Source: CADEED01 sp020442965
Lineage (GTDB): Bacteria > Pseudomonadota > Gammaproteobacteria > Steroidobacterales > Steroidobacteraceae
Reading direction: 5' to 3'
Length of the DNA stretch: 64,000 bases
Assembly (NCBI GenBank): GCA_041395525.1
Contig: JAWLAH010000004.1
Span: 124,001 to 188,000 of the forward strand
Shown here: in pieces, positions 34,352 through 43,695 of the stretch
Numbering within the stretch: position 1 is the stretch's first letter
Layout of the letters: every line of letters begins with the position of its first letter
The notes under the pieces: model-generated
The model's database searches: none
What the model was told of the DNA's origin: nothing
Seen by the model: only the letters and a program-made list of their open reading frames with translations
Translations under genes and position numbers: made by a program

Positions 34352-36592
34352 ATGTCTCGCATCATGCGCGACATTGGCTTGAGCTGCGGTTTTCGAACCG
34401 CGATGGGCGTCGGTTTGCTGCTGGGCGCTTCATGGGCCCGGCCCGCCGAGCCTCCTTGCGCGGCGGTCCCGCCGGCGCGCAGCGATCGACCATCGGCCGA
34501 TCGAGCGCCGGATGCAAAGCCGAACGACGACAAGATCACTGTGTCGAGCGACATCGCCGATCTCGAGGTCAGCGGCAATGCCAAACTTTCCGGAAACGTC
34601 GAGGTACGCCAGGGAGACAAACTTATCCGGGCGGATGACGTCGCCTACGACGCGAAGACACAAAAGTTCGATGTTACGGGGGCGGTCCAGTATGAAGACT
34701 CCCTGGTCCGGGCAACGGGTAGCAGCGGCAGTTACTCACAGGTATTGGGCGCCGAATTCGAGGGTGCGCAATTTGAACTGCTGGAACGTAGCGCGCGCGG
34801 TACGGCGCGCGCGATGCGCCTCGAGCCCGGCGGGCGTTTCGAGTTCGACGACGTGTCGTTCACGTCTTGCCCTGCCGACGATGAGGCTTGGAGCATTCAG
34901 GCCGGGCAGATTGCACTCGATCCCAAGACGCGCAACGGCACCGGGCGGCACGCCCGCATAGAGTTCAAAGGCGTACCGATTCTTTACACGCCCTGGATCT
35001 CTTTCCCGCTCGGACCACAGCGCAAGAGCGGCTTCCTGTTTCCAAACATTGGCTTGTCTTCGCGCAATGGCGTGGAACTCTCGGTACCGTACTATTGGAA
35101 CATCGCACCCAACATGGACTTGACGGTACAGCCGGCGTTCTACGGCAAACGCGGGCTGGATGTTGGCGGCGAGTTCCGCTTCCTGAGTGCCCGCCAACGC
35201 GCGCTCGTCGAATTCAACTACCTGCCGCGTGATCAGATCACCGACAACGATCGCGGCCGCCTGCATGTTGCGCAACGCTACCAACTTCCCGCACAGTGGC
35301 AATTCACAACGAATGCCACGATTCTCAGCGACGACCAGTACTACGAGGACTTTGCCAGCGGCGCCGAAAACACCAGCATTCCCTTCGCGCGACGCTTTGC
35401 CGAACTGTCGTATCGAGATTCGCATTGGACGCTGCGCGCGCAGGCGCAGCACTTTCAGATCCTCGACCCGGAGCTCGCAGCGGCTCAGCGGCCCTACACC
35501 AGTCTCCCGCGGCTCGTGGCTTCGGGCAACTGGACTGCGCCGGACGCGAGTGGTCTTGCCTGGGGTTTCGATTCCGAACTCGTCAACTTCGAGCGCAACA
35601 CCGGTGTGACCGGTTGGCGCCTCGATGCCGCGCCGCGCTTGGGCTTCGACTGGAGCGGTCCAGGATACTTCCTGCGTCCCCTTGCCGGATACCGCTATAC
35701 ATCTTACTCGCTCGACCATGTCGCCGTGAACGCTAACGACTCGCCCAAGCGTCAGCTGCCATTTTTCACGTTCGACAGCGGCGTGGTGCTGGAACGGCCT
35801 TCGGGCGAGCGAGGACAGCGCCGACTCACTTTGGAACCGCGTGCACTGTATCTCTACACGCCCTATCGGAATCAGGACGATCTACCGGTTTTCGATACCA
35901 TCGTGCCCGATTTGAACACGGTGCAGTTGTTCCGCACCACTCGCTACACCGGCGCCGACCGAGTCGGCGATGCCAACCAACTTAGCATCGGTGTCACAAG
36001 CCGCCTGTTCGATAGTGCGAGCGGTGCGCAGTTCGTCGCCCTGACTTTGGGCCAGGCTTACTACTTTGACCGGACTCAGGTATCGCTGCCCGGTGAGGTA
36101 ACACCCAATCGCAACAAGTCTGACTTCGTTGGCCAGGTTACACTAACAGCTTACAAGAACTGGTCGCTGGACGGCGCGCTGCAATACAACCCGGAAGACA
36201 AGCGTAGCGAGCGTACGCAATTCTCGCTGCAGTACCGGCCCGCCAATGACCGAGTCGTGAACCTCGGTTACCGTTCGCAACGCAACAGCATCGAGCAGGC
36301 CGAAGTGTCTGCAGCGTGGCCCCTTGGCCGAAGCTGGTCAGCCTTTGCAAGAGTGATTTACTCGCTGCGCGAAAATGAGGCTCTCGATCAGTTCGCGGGG
36401 TTCGAGTACCGTGCCTGTTGTTGGCGTGTTCGCACCGTGGCGCGTCGCTTCGTGTCGTCGCGCACGGGCGAGCAGGACACCGGCATCTTCCTGCAGCTGG
36501 AACTCACGGGCCTCGCCAGTGTCGGAACACCAGCCGACGCTTTCCTAGAGCGCTCAATTCGAGGATACTCCCGGGACTTGACCGCTCGCTGA
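34352..36592 (+). CDS. lptD: LPS-assembly protein LptD
   Basis: Outer-membrane beta-barrel that inserts LPS with LptE. Residues about 60-170 are the OstA/LptA-like periplasmic domain (EVSGNAKLSGNVEVRQGDK, ADDVAYDAKTQ). VSFTSCPADDEAWSI holds the first disulfide region and YRACCWRV near 700 the conserved cysteine pair. The C-terminal barrel has alternating aromatic strands. 746 residues. Several in-frame ATGs (34352, 34364, 34403) are possible starts; a TATAAT overlaps the first one, so if that is a -10 box the true start is downstream. Head of the lptD-surA-pdxA-rsmA-apaG-apaH series. Confidence 0.95.
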   Translation: MSRIMRDIGLSCGFRTAMGVGLLLGASWARPAEPPCAAVPPARSDRPSADRAPDAKPNDDKITVSSDIADLEVSGNAKLSGNVEVRQGDKLIRADDVAYDAKTQKFDVTGAVQYEDSLVRATGSSGSYSQVLGAEFEGAQFELLERSARGTARAMRLEPGGRFEFDDVSFTSCPADDEAWSIQAGQIALDPKTRNGTGRHARIEFKGVPILYTPWISFPLGPQRKSGFLFPNIGLSSRNGVELSVPYYWNIAPNMDLTVQPAFYGKRGLDVGGEFRFLSARQRALVEFNYLPRDQITDNDRGRLHVAQRYQLPAQWQFTTNATILSDDQYYEDFASGAENTSIPFARRFAELSYRDSHWTLRAQAQHFQILDPELAAAQRPYTSLPRLVASGNWTAPDASGLAWGFDSELVNFERNTGVTGWRLDAAPRLGFDWSGPGYFLRPLAGYRYTSYSLDHVAVNANDSPKRQLPFFTFDSGVVLERPSGERGQRRLTLEPRALYLYTPYRNQDDLPVFDTIVPDLNTVQLFRTTRYTGADRVGDANQLSIGVTSRLFDSASGAQFVALTLGQAYYFDRTQVSLPGEVTPNRNKSDFVGQVTLTAYKNWSLDGALQYNPEDKRSERTQFSLQYRPANDRVVNLGYRSQRNSIEQAEVSAAWPLGRSWSAFARVIYSLRENEALDQFAGFEYRACCWRVRTVARRFVSSRTGEQDTGIFLQLELTGLASVGTPADAFLERSIRGYSRDLTAR

Positions 36593-36634
36593 TCAATAAC
36601 TATTTGATCGTAAAAGCAATCTTTGGAACACAGC

Positions 36635-37951
36635 ATGCATTTCAACACCCGCGCAGCAACGCGCAATCTGCTCTTCGCCTGCCTGGCGCTACTGTCATCC
36701 GCCACCTTTGCGCAGACGCGGGATCTCGCGTCCAAGGGCGAGTTGCTCGACAAAGTCGTGGCCGTGGTCAATGACGGCGTAGTCCTGCAAAGCGAACTGG
36801 ACGACCAAATCGCGCTCATTGCGGAGCGTTTGCAGGCGCAGAAGCAGGAATTGCCGCCGCAGAATATTCTGCGCCAGCAGGTGCTCGAGCGCCTGGTCAT
36901 GCAGGAAGTGCAGATGCAACGCGCCGATCGCGGCGGCATCAAAGTGTCGGACGAACAACTGAACAATGCGCTGCGCGATGTCGCGGCGCGCAATCAAATT
37001 CCGCTTGAGCAGCTGCCGGCGGCGCTGCAAGCGCAGGGTATTGACTACGCCGCCTACCGCGACGGCATTCGCAAAGAGATCACGCTACAAATGCTGCGCC
37101 AGCGCGACGTGATCGCACGCATCAATGTCTCGCCGCGCGAACTGCAACAGTATCTCGACAAACAGGGCAAACTGCCGTCCGATGCCAACGAGTACAACGT
37201 ATCGCATATTTTGATCGCAGTGCCGCAGGCGGCCACACCGGATCAGCTCGATGCGGCGGCCAAGAAGTCACAGGAAGTCTACGAGCGTGCCAGCAAGGGC
37301 GAGGACTTTGGACGCCTGGCTGTTCAGTTCTCGAATGCGCAGACCGCGCTCGACGGTGGATCGCTCGGCTGGCGCAAAGGCCCTGAGCTACCAACCTTCC
37401 TGGCGGAGCTTATTGCCAAAATGAAAGCCGGCGACGTCAGCGAGCCACTCAGAACGCCGTCGGGCTATCACATCATTCGACTGAATGAAGTGCGCGGCAA
37501 TACGCAGACCCTCGTAGAACAGGTGCACGCTCGGCACATATTGCTAAAGCCAACCGAGCTACTCGACGACGCCACCGTCAAGCTGCGGCTCGAAGCGATA
37601 CGCGAGCGGCTCTTGAAAGGCGAGGATTTCGGGGCCATTGCGCAGGCAACATCGGAAGATCCCGGATCCGCCGTCGAAGGTGGCGATCTCGGCTGGACGG
37701 GGCCAGGCGCATTTGTACCGGAGTTTGAGCAGGTTTTGCAGTCGCTCAAGGAAAACGAAATCAGTCAGCCGTTTCGCACCCAATTCGGCTGGCACATCGT
37801 CCAGTTATTGGGCAAGCGCAAGTTCGACAGCAGCGACGAGTTGCGACAGCAGCGAGCCTTTGCGCAGCTGCGCGAGAGCAAGGCGGACGAAGAAACCGAA
37901 CTCTGGCTGCGGCGGCTGCGCGACGAAGCCTACGTCGAATACAAACTGTAG
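36635..37951 (+). CDS. surA: periplasmic chaperone/peptidyl-prolyl isomerase SurA
   Basis: Folds outer-membrane proteins in the periplasm. Signal peptide NLLFACLALLSSATFAQ, a SurA N-terminal domain starting KVVAVVNDGVVLQSELDD, and two parvulin domains: the first includes YNVSHILIAVP and SGYHIIRL, the second VHARHILLKP and FGWHIVQL. 438 residues from ATG 36635; an in-frame TTG at 36623 is less likely. Lies in its standard place after lptD. Confidence 0.96.
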   Translation: MHFNTRAATRNLLFACLALLSSATFAQTRDLASKGELLDKVVAVVNDGVVLQSELDDQIALIAERLQAQKQELPPQNILRQQVLERLVMQEVQMQRADRGGIKVSDEQLNNALRDVAARNQIPLEQLPAALQAQGIDYAAYRDGIRKEITLQMLRQRDVIARINVSPRELQQYLDKQGKLPSDANEYNVSHILIAVPQAATPDQLDAAAKKSQEVYERASKGEDFGRLAVQFSNAQTALDGGSLGWRKGPELPTFLAELIAKMKAGDVSEPLRTPSGYHIIRLNEVRGNTQTLVEQVHARHILLKPTELLDDATVKLRLEAIRERLLKGEDFGAIAQATSEDPGSAVEGGDLGWTGPGAFVPEFEQVLQSLKENEISQPFRTQFGWHIVQLLGKRKFDSSDELRQQRAFAQLRESKADEETELWLRRLRDEAYVEYKL

Positions 37952-37956
37952 ATCGG

Positions 37957-38961
37957 ATGTCTGCTGCGCTGCCGCGTATCATCGTTACGTCGGGCGAACC
38001 TGCAGGCATAGGTCCCGACATCTGTCTGGCGTTGGCTGAGATTCAGTGCGACGCGCAGCTGGTCATCGCCGCAGACCTCACGTTGCTGCAGGACCGAGTC
38101 GGGCAGTTGAGCAGGCCGTGTCGACTGAAAGCCTGGCAGCCGGGCGCACCAACGCCTGCGCAACCCGGTGTGCTGCACGTCTGGCACGAGCCGCGAGCTG
38201 CCCCGACGGATGCCGGCAAGCTCGAGCCGCGAAACTCGCACTACGTTCTGAAATTGCTGGATATGGCGCTGACCGGGATTGCGAGCGGCGATTTCGCTGC
38301 AATGGTGACCGCACCCGTTCAAAAGAGCGTCATCAATGAAGCGGGCATCCCGTTCAGCGGACATACGGAGTACCTGGCGGAGAAGCTAGCAACACCACGT
38401 CCGGTCATGTTGTTAGTGTCACAGCAGCTGCGCGTCGCATTGGCGACGACGCACTTGCCATTGCGCGCGGTCGCCGACGCGATACAGCCGCGGTTGCTGG
38501 ACGAAGTGCTCGCGGTCATCGACAACGATCTGCGCCACAAGTGGGCGATCTCGCGCCCGCGGATCGCGGTCTGTGGATTGAATCCGCATGCCGGAGAAGG
38601 CGGCCACTTGGGCGACGAAGAGCAGCGCATCATCGCCCCTGCGATCGAGCGCGCCAGACACAGAGGTCTCGACGTCTACGGTCCATTCCCGGCCGATACG
38701 CTGTTCGTTGCCCGCAATCTCGAACCCTACGACGCCGTTCTCGCGATGTACCACGATCAGGGCCTGCCGGTCCTGAAGCATGCTGGCTTCGGCCACGCGG
38801 TCAACGTCACGCTGGGTCTACCCATTGTCCGCACATCCGTGGACCACGGGACCGCACTCGATCTCGCCGGGACGGGTCGCGCCGATAGCGGCAGCCTCGT
38901 GGCAGCCGTGCGACTCGCCGCGGACCTGAGCCGACGCGCGCGTGCCAGCGCTGTCGCATGA
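37957..38961 (+). CDS. pdxA: 4-hydroxythreonine-4-phosphate dehydrogenase PdxA
   Basis: Vitamin B6 synthesis enzyme. Motifs: VTSGEPAGIGPDI at the N-terminus, VTAPVQKSVINEAG, FSGHTEYLAE, the GLNPHAGEGGHLGDEE metal and substrate block and AMYHDQGLPVLKH. 334 residues. Five bases after surA; its stop overlaps the rsmA start by four bases. Confidence 0.97.
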   Translation: MSAALPRIIVTSGEPAGIGPDICLALAEIQCDAQLVIAADLTLLQDRVGQLSRPCRLKAWQPGAPTPAQPGVLHVWHEPRAAPTDAGKLEPRNSHYVLKLLDMALTGIASGDFAAMVTAPVQKSVINEAGIPFSGHTEYLAEKLATPRPVMLLVSQQLRVALATTHLPLRAVADAIQPRLLDEVLAVIDNDLRHKWAISRPRIAVCGLNPHAGEGGHLGDEEQRIIAPAIERARHRGLDVYGPFPADTLFVARNLEPYDAVLAMYHDQGLPVLKHAGFGHAVNVTLGLPIVRTSVDHGTALDLAGTGRADSGSLVAAVRLAADLSRRARASAVA

Positions 38962-39770
38962 GCGTGACGCGCAGGCGGTTTGGCCAACATTTTCTGCACG
39001 ACCGCGGCGCGATTGAGCGGATCGTCGCGGCCGTCGCGCCGCAGCCGACGGATCGGCTGGTCGAGATCGGCCCTGGACGCGGCGCAATTACTACTGCGCT
39101 ACTCGGTTGCACCGACTCGCTCGACGCGATCGAGATCGATCGGGATCTTGCCGAACAACTGCGCCGGCAGTTGGCCGACCGACCCGGCTTCCACCTGCAC
39201 GAAGCCGACGCACTGAAATTCGACTTGGCGGCGCTCGCGGCCCGGCGCGGCGGTCCGCTACGTGTCGTCGGCAATCTGCCCTACAATATTTCGACACCGC
39301 TGTTGTTCAGGTTGCTCGAGCAACGCGACGCGGTCTCGGACCTGCATGTCATGCTGCAAAAAGAAGTTGTCGATCGCATGGTGGCGACGCCCGGCTCCAA
39401 AGACTTTGGTCGGCTGACCGTCATGCTCGCCCCCTACACTGAGATCAGCCGTCTGTTCGACGTGAGTCCGGACGCATTCACGCCACCACCGGCGGTCTGG
39501 TCAACCGTCGTTCGCGTGCAGATGCGAAGCCTCCCGGCGTTCGAAGTGCCACCCGGATTTGCGCGTTTGGTAGCCGCCGGTTTCTCGCAGCGACGGAAAA
39601 CGCTGCGCAACGCCCTACGCGGCCTCGTGGATGCGGCGGGCATCGAATCGTGCGGCATCGATCCAGGATCGCGCGCCGAAACGCTGGCACCGGCAGACTT
39701 TGCGCGCCTCGCCGCCCACAGCGAGCGCGATTCAGTGGCACATTCTGCGCTAGACTCGGAGTCACCATGA
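38958..39770 (+). CDS. rsmA: 16S rRNA dimethyladenosine transferase RsmA (KsgA)
   Basis: Dimethylates two adjacent adenosines near the 3' end of 16S rRNA. Motifs: RFGQHFLHDRGAIERIV, VEIGPGRGAITTAL (SAM site), VVGNLPYNIST (catalytic NLPY) and the C-terminal SQRRKTLRNALRG. 270 residues. Overlaps pdxA and apaG at both ends. Confidence 0.97.
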   Translation: MSVTRRRFGQHFLHDRGAIERIVAAVAPQPTDRLVEIGPGRGAITTALLGCTDSLDAIEIDRDLAEQLRRQLADRPGFHLHEADALKFDLAALAARRGGPLRVVGNLPYNISTPLLFRLLEQRDAVSDLHVMLQKEVVDRMVATPGSKDFGRLTVMLAPYTEISRLFDVSPDAFTPPPAVWSTVVRVQMRSLPAFEVPPGFARLVAAGFSQRRKTLRNALRGLVDAAGIESCGIDPGSRAETLAPADFARLAAHSERDSVAHSALDSESP

Positions 39771-40150
39771 CAACCACCACTGTCTGCAAGATCCTGATCG
39801 ACGTCGAAACAGCTTATCTCGAGGAGCAATCGGAGCCGAAGGACTCGCGCTACGTATTCGCGTACACGATCACGATTCGCAACGAGGGCCCGCAACCCGC
39901 GCAGCTACTCACCCGCCATTGGATCATCACCGATGCCAACGGCAAGGTGCAGGAAGTGCGTGGCGACGGCGTCGTGGGCGAACAACCGCACCTGGAGCCC
40001 GGCCAGGGCTTCCGCTACTCGAGCGGCGCGGTACTTGAAACGCCGGTCGGCTCGATGCACGGCAGCTACCAGATGGTCGCCGACGACGGCGCCGAGTTCG
40101 ATGCGCCCATTCCCGCCTTTCGGCTCGCTATTCCAGGTGTCTTGCACTAG
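39767..40150 (+). CDS. apaG: ApaG protein
   Basis: A 127-residue ApaG beta-sandwich protein: YVFAYTITIRNEGPQPAQLL, RHWIITDANGKVQEVRGDG and the GVVGEQPHLEPGQGFRYSSG block. Molecular role unclear, genetically linked to apaH. ATG 39767 overlaps the rsmA stop. Confidence 0.96.
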   Translation: MTTTTVCKILIDVETAYLEEQSEPKDSRYVFAYTITIRNEGPQPAQLLTRHWIITDANGKVQEVRGDGVVGEQPHLEPGQGFRYSSGAVLETPVGSMHGSYQMVADDGAEFDAPIPAFRLAIPGVLH

Positions 40151-40162
40151 GCGGCACGGCCA

Positions 40163-41017
40163 ATGGCGCGCTATGCCATCGGCGACCTGCAAGGCTGTCG
40201 CGCCGAACTTGCGGAGCTACTGAAAAAGATTCGCTTCAGTGCGGACCGTGACCAACTGTGGTTCACAGGCGATATCGTCAATCGCGGACCCGACTCTCTC
40301 GGCGCCTTGCAACTCGTGCACTCTCTCGATGCCAACGCGACGCTGGTGTTGGGCAATCACGACTTGCATTTGCTGGCCGTGTACTTCTGCAAGCAGCACA
40401 ACCTGAAACGAGGCGACACGCTGAGCGCGTTGTTAGCGCATAAGCAATGCAGCCAATTGCTGCAGTGGCTGCTGGAGCGGCCACTGGTACACCACGATAC
40501 CGAACGTGACGAATTGCTAGTCCACGCTGGTCTCGTGCCGCAGTGGTCGGCCGAGCGGGCCGATGAACTGGCGAGGGCGACGCGTGTCCACTTGCTGCGC
40601 GATCCGGCGACTTTCCTCGGCAAGATGTACGGCAACGAGCCCGACCGCTGGGACGAATCGCTAACTGCGAGCGAACGAGATCGCTTCGTCGTCAACGCGC
40701 TCACCCGATTGCGGATCTGCACAGCGGATGGCCTGGTCGACCTCGACTTCAAGGGCACACCGGACGCGGCACCAGCGGACTATGCGCCGTGGTACGCGCA
40801 CCGCAACCGAGCGAGTGCGGCAACGCGTGTCGTATTCGGGCATTGGTCGACGCTCGGCCTCATGCAGCAGCGTAATCTGTTAGCACTCGACACCGGTTGC
40901 GTCTGGGGCGGCGCTTTGACGGCGGTAGATCTCGACGACGACGAACGCCCGCCGATTCAGGTGCCGTGCGTTGGCTATCAACTGCCCGGCGCGGGTAAAT
41001 CCTCCGCCGGCAGCTGA
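40163..41017 (+). CDS. apaH: bis(5'-nucleosyl)-tetraphosphatase ApaH
   Basis: Symmetrical Ap4A hydrolase of the calcineurin phosphatase fold, which also removes Ap4-type caps from RNA. Motifs: YAIGDLQGCRAEL, FTGDIVNRGPDS, VLGNHDLHLLAV, LLVHAGLVPQW and VFGHWSTLGL. 284 residues. Its last 40 bases overlap the convergent lipoprotein gene. Confidence 0.96.
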   Translation: MARYAIGDLQGCRAELAELLKKIRFSADRDQLWFTGDIVNRGPDSLGALQLVHSLDANATLVLGNHDLHLLAVYFCKQHNLKRGDTLSALLAHKQCSQLLQWLLERPLVHHDTERDELLVHAGLVPQWSAERADELARATRVHLLRDPATFLGKMYGNEPDRWDESLTASERDRFVVNALTRLRICTADGLVDLDFKGTPDAAPADYAPWYAHRNRASAATRVVFGHWSTLGLMQQRNLLALDTGCVWGGALTAVDLDDDERPPIQVPCVGYQLPGAGKSSAGS

Positions 41018-41430
41018 CGGGAACGCCAGCTGATGTCGAGCTGCGGCGTGTCATGCCGGTACACCGCCGGGGGCAGGTCAAGTTCGATCAGCTCGGTTCG
41101 ATCCGGCGGATTTGGCAATATGATGCGCTGCGCGCCTCGCACTTCGAGCTCGCCGAAACTCCCGGCGCGCACCCGCAATTTGATCCGTGGCGGCCAGGAA
41201 TGTCCTGCGGCGAGCTTGGCAGCCAGATGACCGGCGCCTGCGACCCCCTGCAAATCGATAACGACTGCGTTGCGTTGCCAATACTGCGGGATGTTCTCGC
41301 CCCCCTCAAATACGAGAACGCTCGAGGTTTCAGGCGTTTGCGGTGCCTTCTTGCCGAAGGGCCAGATCCGGTGCCCGCTACACGCGGCGAGCGACAGTGA
41401 CAAGAGTGCAATGATGACGATGCGCAGCAA
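40978..41430 (-). CDS. putative lipoprotein of unknown function
   Basis: GGAGG (41436-41440) lies five bases upstream of TTG 41430, giving the start LRIVIIALLSLSLAACSG, a compact lipoprotein signal with lipobox LAAC. A longer reading from ATG 41460 would put extra residues before the signal and lacks an SD. The mature part (about 130 residues) is predicted beta-rich with no family I recognise. Convergent with apaH, 40-base overlap. Confidence 0.65.
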   Translation of the reverse strand: MLRIVIIALLSLSLAACSGHRIWPFGKKAPQTPETSSVLVFEGGENIPQYWQRNAVVIDLQGVAGAGHLAAKLAAGHSWPPRIKLRVRAGSFGELEVRGAQRIILPNPPDRTELIELDLPPAVYRHDTPQLDISWRSRQLPAEDLPAPGS

Positions 41431-41435
41431 AGGAG

Positions 41436-41440
41436 CCTCC
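41436..41440 (-). promoter_or_regulatory. Shine-Dalgarno deciding a TTG start
   Basis: GGAGG on the minus strand, five bases before TTG 41430. It selects the short lipoprotein form. Confidence 0.55.
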
Positions 41441-41593
41441 AGCAGATTGGCGCCGTACATGGCGCCTGCCCTGTTCACGATATCGACAGATTACGCGGAT
41501 GCCATTCGGGCCGCGAGCCCCTGACGCCACACTGCGACAATCGCGCAATCTGGCGTGAGATCAGGCTACTGAGCGCTTAACATTCGACCAACG

Positions 41594-42409
41594 ATGATTG
41601 CAAAACTCAATATTGCTGGCCACGACCACGCCTTTGATCTGGATCGCGGGGCTTCTCTTGCGATCCCCAACGACTTCCATTCACCCGGTCCGCAGGCGTT
41701 CGGTGCTCCGGCGCCTGCGTCGCAGCCGCATACCGTGGGTTCGTTCAGCGGCGAGGTGGCTACCGGCGCGAGCGCGAACTGCCGTTCGATCACGCTCACG
41801 CCCCATGGGACTGGAACACACACTGAAACGGTCGCGCACCTGCTGCACGCGCCAACCGATGCGTGGCGCGCGGTACCGAAGGGTCTGCTGCCCGCCGCGC
41901 TGATCAGTGTGACGCCTGAAGCGGTGCGTGAGACTCGTGAAAGCACGATACCCGCGCCGTGGGGAACGGATACGCTGATAACAGAACGACGACTGCGCGC
42001 AGCTTTCGTCCGCGCCCGCGCGTTCGAGCCGCGCGCGCTAATCATTCGTACGCTACCGAATGATCCCGCCAAGCGATCGGGCAGCTACCTCGACGTCATG
42101 CCACCCTACTTCACCGAACAAGCGGCCCGATGGCTGGTTGCGCAGAACATTCAGCACGTCGTGCTCGACATCCCCTCCTTTGATCGTCTGCAGGACGATG
42201 GCAAACTCACGGGCCACCGGATCTTCTTTGGACTGCCGGCCATGAGTCACGACGCTGCTGATGTAGCGAGACCGGCAAGCACGATTACCGAACTCGCATT
42301 CGTGCCAGATGAAGTGGTCGACGGCGACTACGCACTCTTGTTAGCGGTGCCGGCCATCGGCGGCGATGCCGTTCCCAGCCAGCCAATCGTATTCCCTTAC
42401 CGCAGATGA
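41594..42409 (+). CDS. kynB: cyclase-family protein, probable kynurenine formamidase
   Basis: A metal-dependent cyclase/formamidase fold: TPHGTGTHTETVAHL near residue 75 is the metal-binding motif (family HxGTHxD; here the acid is Glu), and VLDIPSFDRL with LTGHRIFFGLP follow. KynB cleaves N-formylkynurenine to kynurenine. At 271 residues it is longer than typical KynB (about 210), and the motif varies, so the assignment leans on kynU and kmo being co-transcribed downstream with ATGA and GTGA overlaps. Confidence 0.75.
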   Translation: MIAKLNIAGHDHAFDLDRGASLAIPNDFHSPGPQAFGAPAPASQPHTVGSFSGEVATGASANCRSITLTPHGTGTHTETVAHLLHAPTDAWRAVPKGLLPAALISVTPEAVRETRESTIPAPWGTDTLITERRLRAAFVRARAFEPRALIIRTLPNDPAKRSGSYLDVMPPYFTEQAARWLVAQNIQHVVLDIPSFDRLQDDGKLTGHRIFFGLPAMSHDAADVARPASTITELAFVPDEVVDGDYALLLAVPAIGGDAVPSQPIVFPYRR

Positions 42410-43695
42410 ACTCACTGGCACCTAAGGCCGAGCAGCACGCCGCCACGCTCGACGAGAACGATTCGCTGTCGCCGTGGCGACGCAAGTTCGCGCTGCCGCG
42501 CAAAGCCGATGGTACGCCGCTCTTGTATTTTGCCGGCCACTCGTTAGGCCCAGCGCCGCTCGCGGCGCTCGATCTCGTGAGCGAAGAGCTGGCCGACTGG
42601 TCGCGCCTCGCGGTACTCGGTCACCACACAGCGCAGCGTCCGTGGATCGACTACCACACGTTCGCGACTCGCGGATTGCAAGCGGTGACCGGCGCCCAGG
42701 CACGCGAAGTCGTCGCCATGAATTCGCTCACCGTGAACTTGCACCTGATGATGGCTTCATTCTACCGACCGACGGCCGAGCGGCCGAAGATCCTGATCGA
42801 AGCAGGTGCATTCTCGTCCGATCACATCGCAATGGCCTCGCAGATCGCCTGGCATGGCTTCGATCCGCACGAACACCTCGAAGTGCTGGCGCCGCGTCCG
42901 GGCGAGGAAAACATTCGCCCACAAGACATCGAAGCGACGATCGATCGACTGGGCGATACGCTTGCATTGGTGCTTTGGCCCGGTGTGCAGTTTCGCACCG
43001 GTCAGTTGTTCGACTGCCAACGGATTGCAGCGGCCGCTCGGCGAGCGGGTGCGACGATCGGCTTCGACATGGCGCACGCCATCGGCAATGTGCCGCTTGC
43101 GCTGCATGACTGGGACGCGGACTTCGCTGTCTGGTGCAGTTACAAGTACTTGAACGCGGGCCCCGGTGCTGTAGGCGGAGCATTTGTGCACGAGCGCCAC
43201 CTCGCGCGCCGCGATCTGCCACGACTCGCCGGCTGGTGGGGCCACAACCCCGCAACGCGCTTCCAGATGCGTCCCGAGTTCCTGCCGACCAGCGATGCCG
43301 CAAGCTGGGCCGTGAGCAATCCGCCGATTCTCGCGACTGCTCCCCTCATCGCGTCGCTCGACATCTTCCGTGAAGTCGGCATCGAACGGCTACGCGAGAA
43401 GTCGCTCGCGCTAACAGGGTTTCTTGCCGATCTGCTCGCGACGCTCGATGACAAGAGCTTGCGGGTCATTACCCCCACCGACCCGGCTGAGAGAGGCTGC
43501 CAGATATCCCTGCGTATTTCGGGCAGTGGGTCACGTGGACGCCACGTATTCGATGTGCTCGGCGACAAGGATGTCATCTGCGACTGGCGCGAGCCCGATC
43601 TGATCCGTGTCGCGCCGATTCCGCTCTACAATTCGTTCGGCGAGGTGCAACAATTTGTTGCGCGCCTCGCGGATAGTTTGCGCGTCGCGCAGTGA
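42406..43695 (+). CDS. kynU: kynureninase
   Basis: PLP enzyme cleaving 3-hydroxykynurenine to 3-hydroxyanthranilate and alanine. 429 residues. Motifs: FAGHSLGPAP at the N-terminus, MNSLTVNLHLMMASFYRP, GFDMAHAIGNVPLALHDW (PLP Asp), and VWCSYKYLNAGPGAVGGAF with the Schiff-base lysine. Starts on the kynB stop; followed by kmo with a 4-base overlap. Confidence 0.96.
   Translation: MNSLAPKAEQHAATLDENDSLSPWRRKFALPRKADGTPLLYFAGHSLGPAPLAALDLVSEELADWSRLAVLGHHTAQRPWIDYHTFATRGLQAVTGAQAREVVAMNSLTVNLHLMMASFYRPTAERPKILIEAGAFSSDHIAMASQIAWHGFDPHEHLEVLAPRPGEENIRPQDIEATIDRLGDTLALVLWPGVQFRTGQLFDCQRIAAAARRAGATIGFDMAHAIGNVPLALHDWDADFAVWCSYKYLNAGPGAVGGAFVHERHLARRDLPRLAGWWGHNPATRFQMRPEFLPTSDAASWAVSNPPILATAPLIASLDIFREVGIERLREKSLALTGFLADLLATLDDKSLRVITPTDPAERGCQISLRISGSGSRGRHVFDVLGDKDVICDWREPDLIRVAPIPLYNSFGEVQQFVARLADSLRVAQ

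Noticed and set aside
34320..34353. Promoter of lptD with TTGATC and TATAAT
   Set aside because: The spacing is about 22 bases, too long for a sigma-70 promoter, and TATAAT overlaps a start codon. Only the -10-like word is mentioned in the lptD entry.
34736..35719. 327-residue minus-strand frame inside lptD
   Set aside because: Shadow of LptD, whose barrel residues and cysteine motifs are clear on the plus strand.
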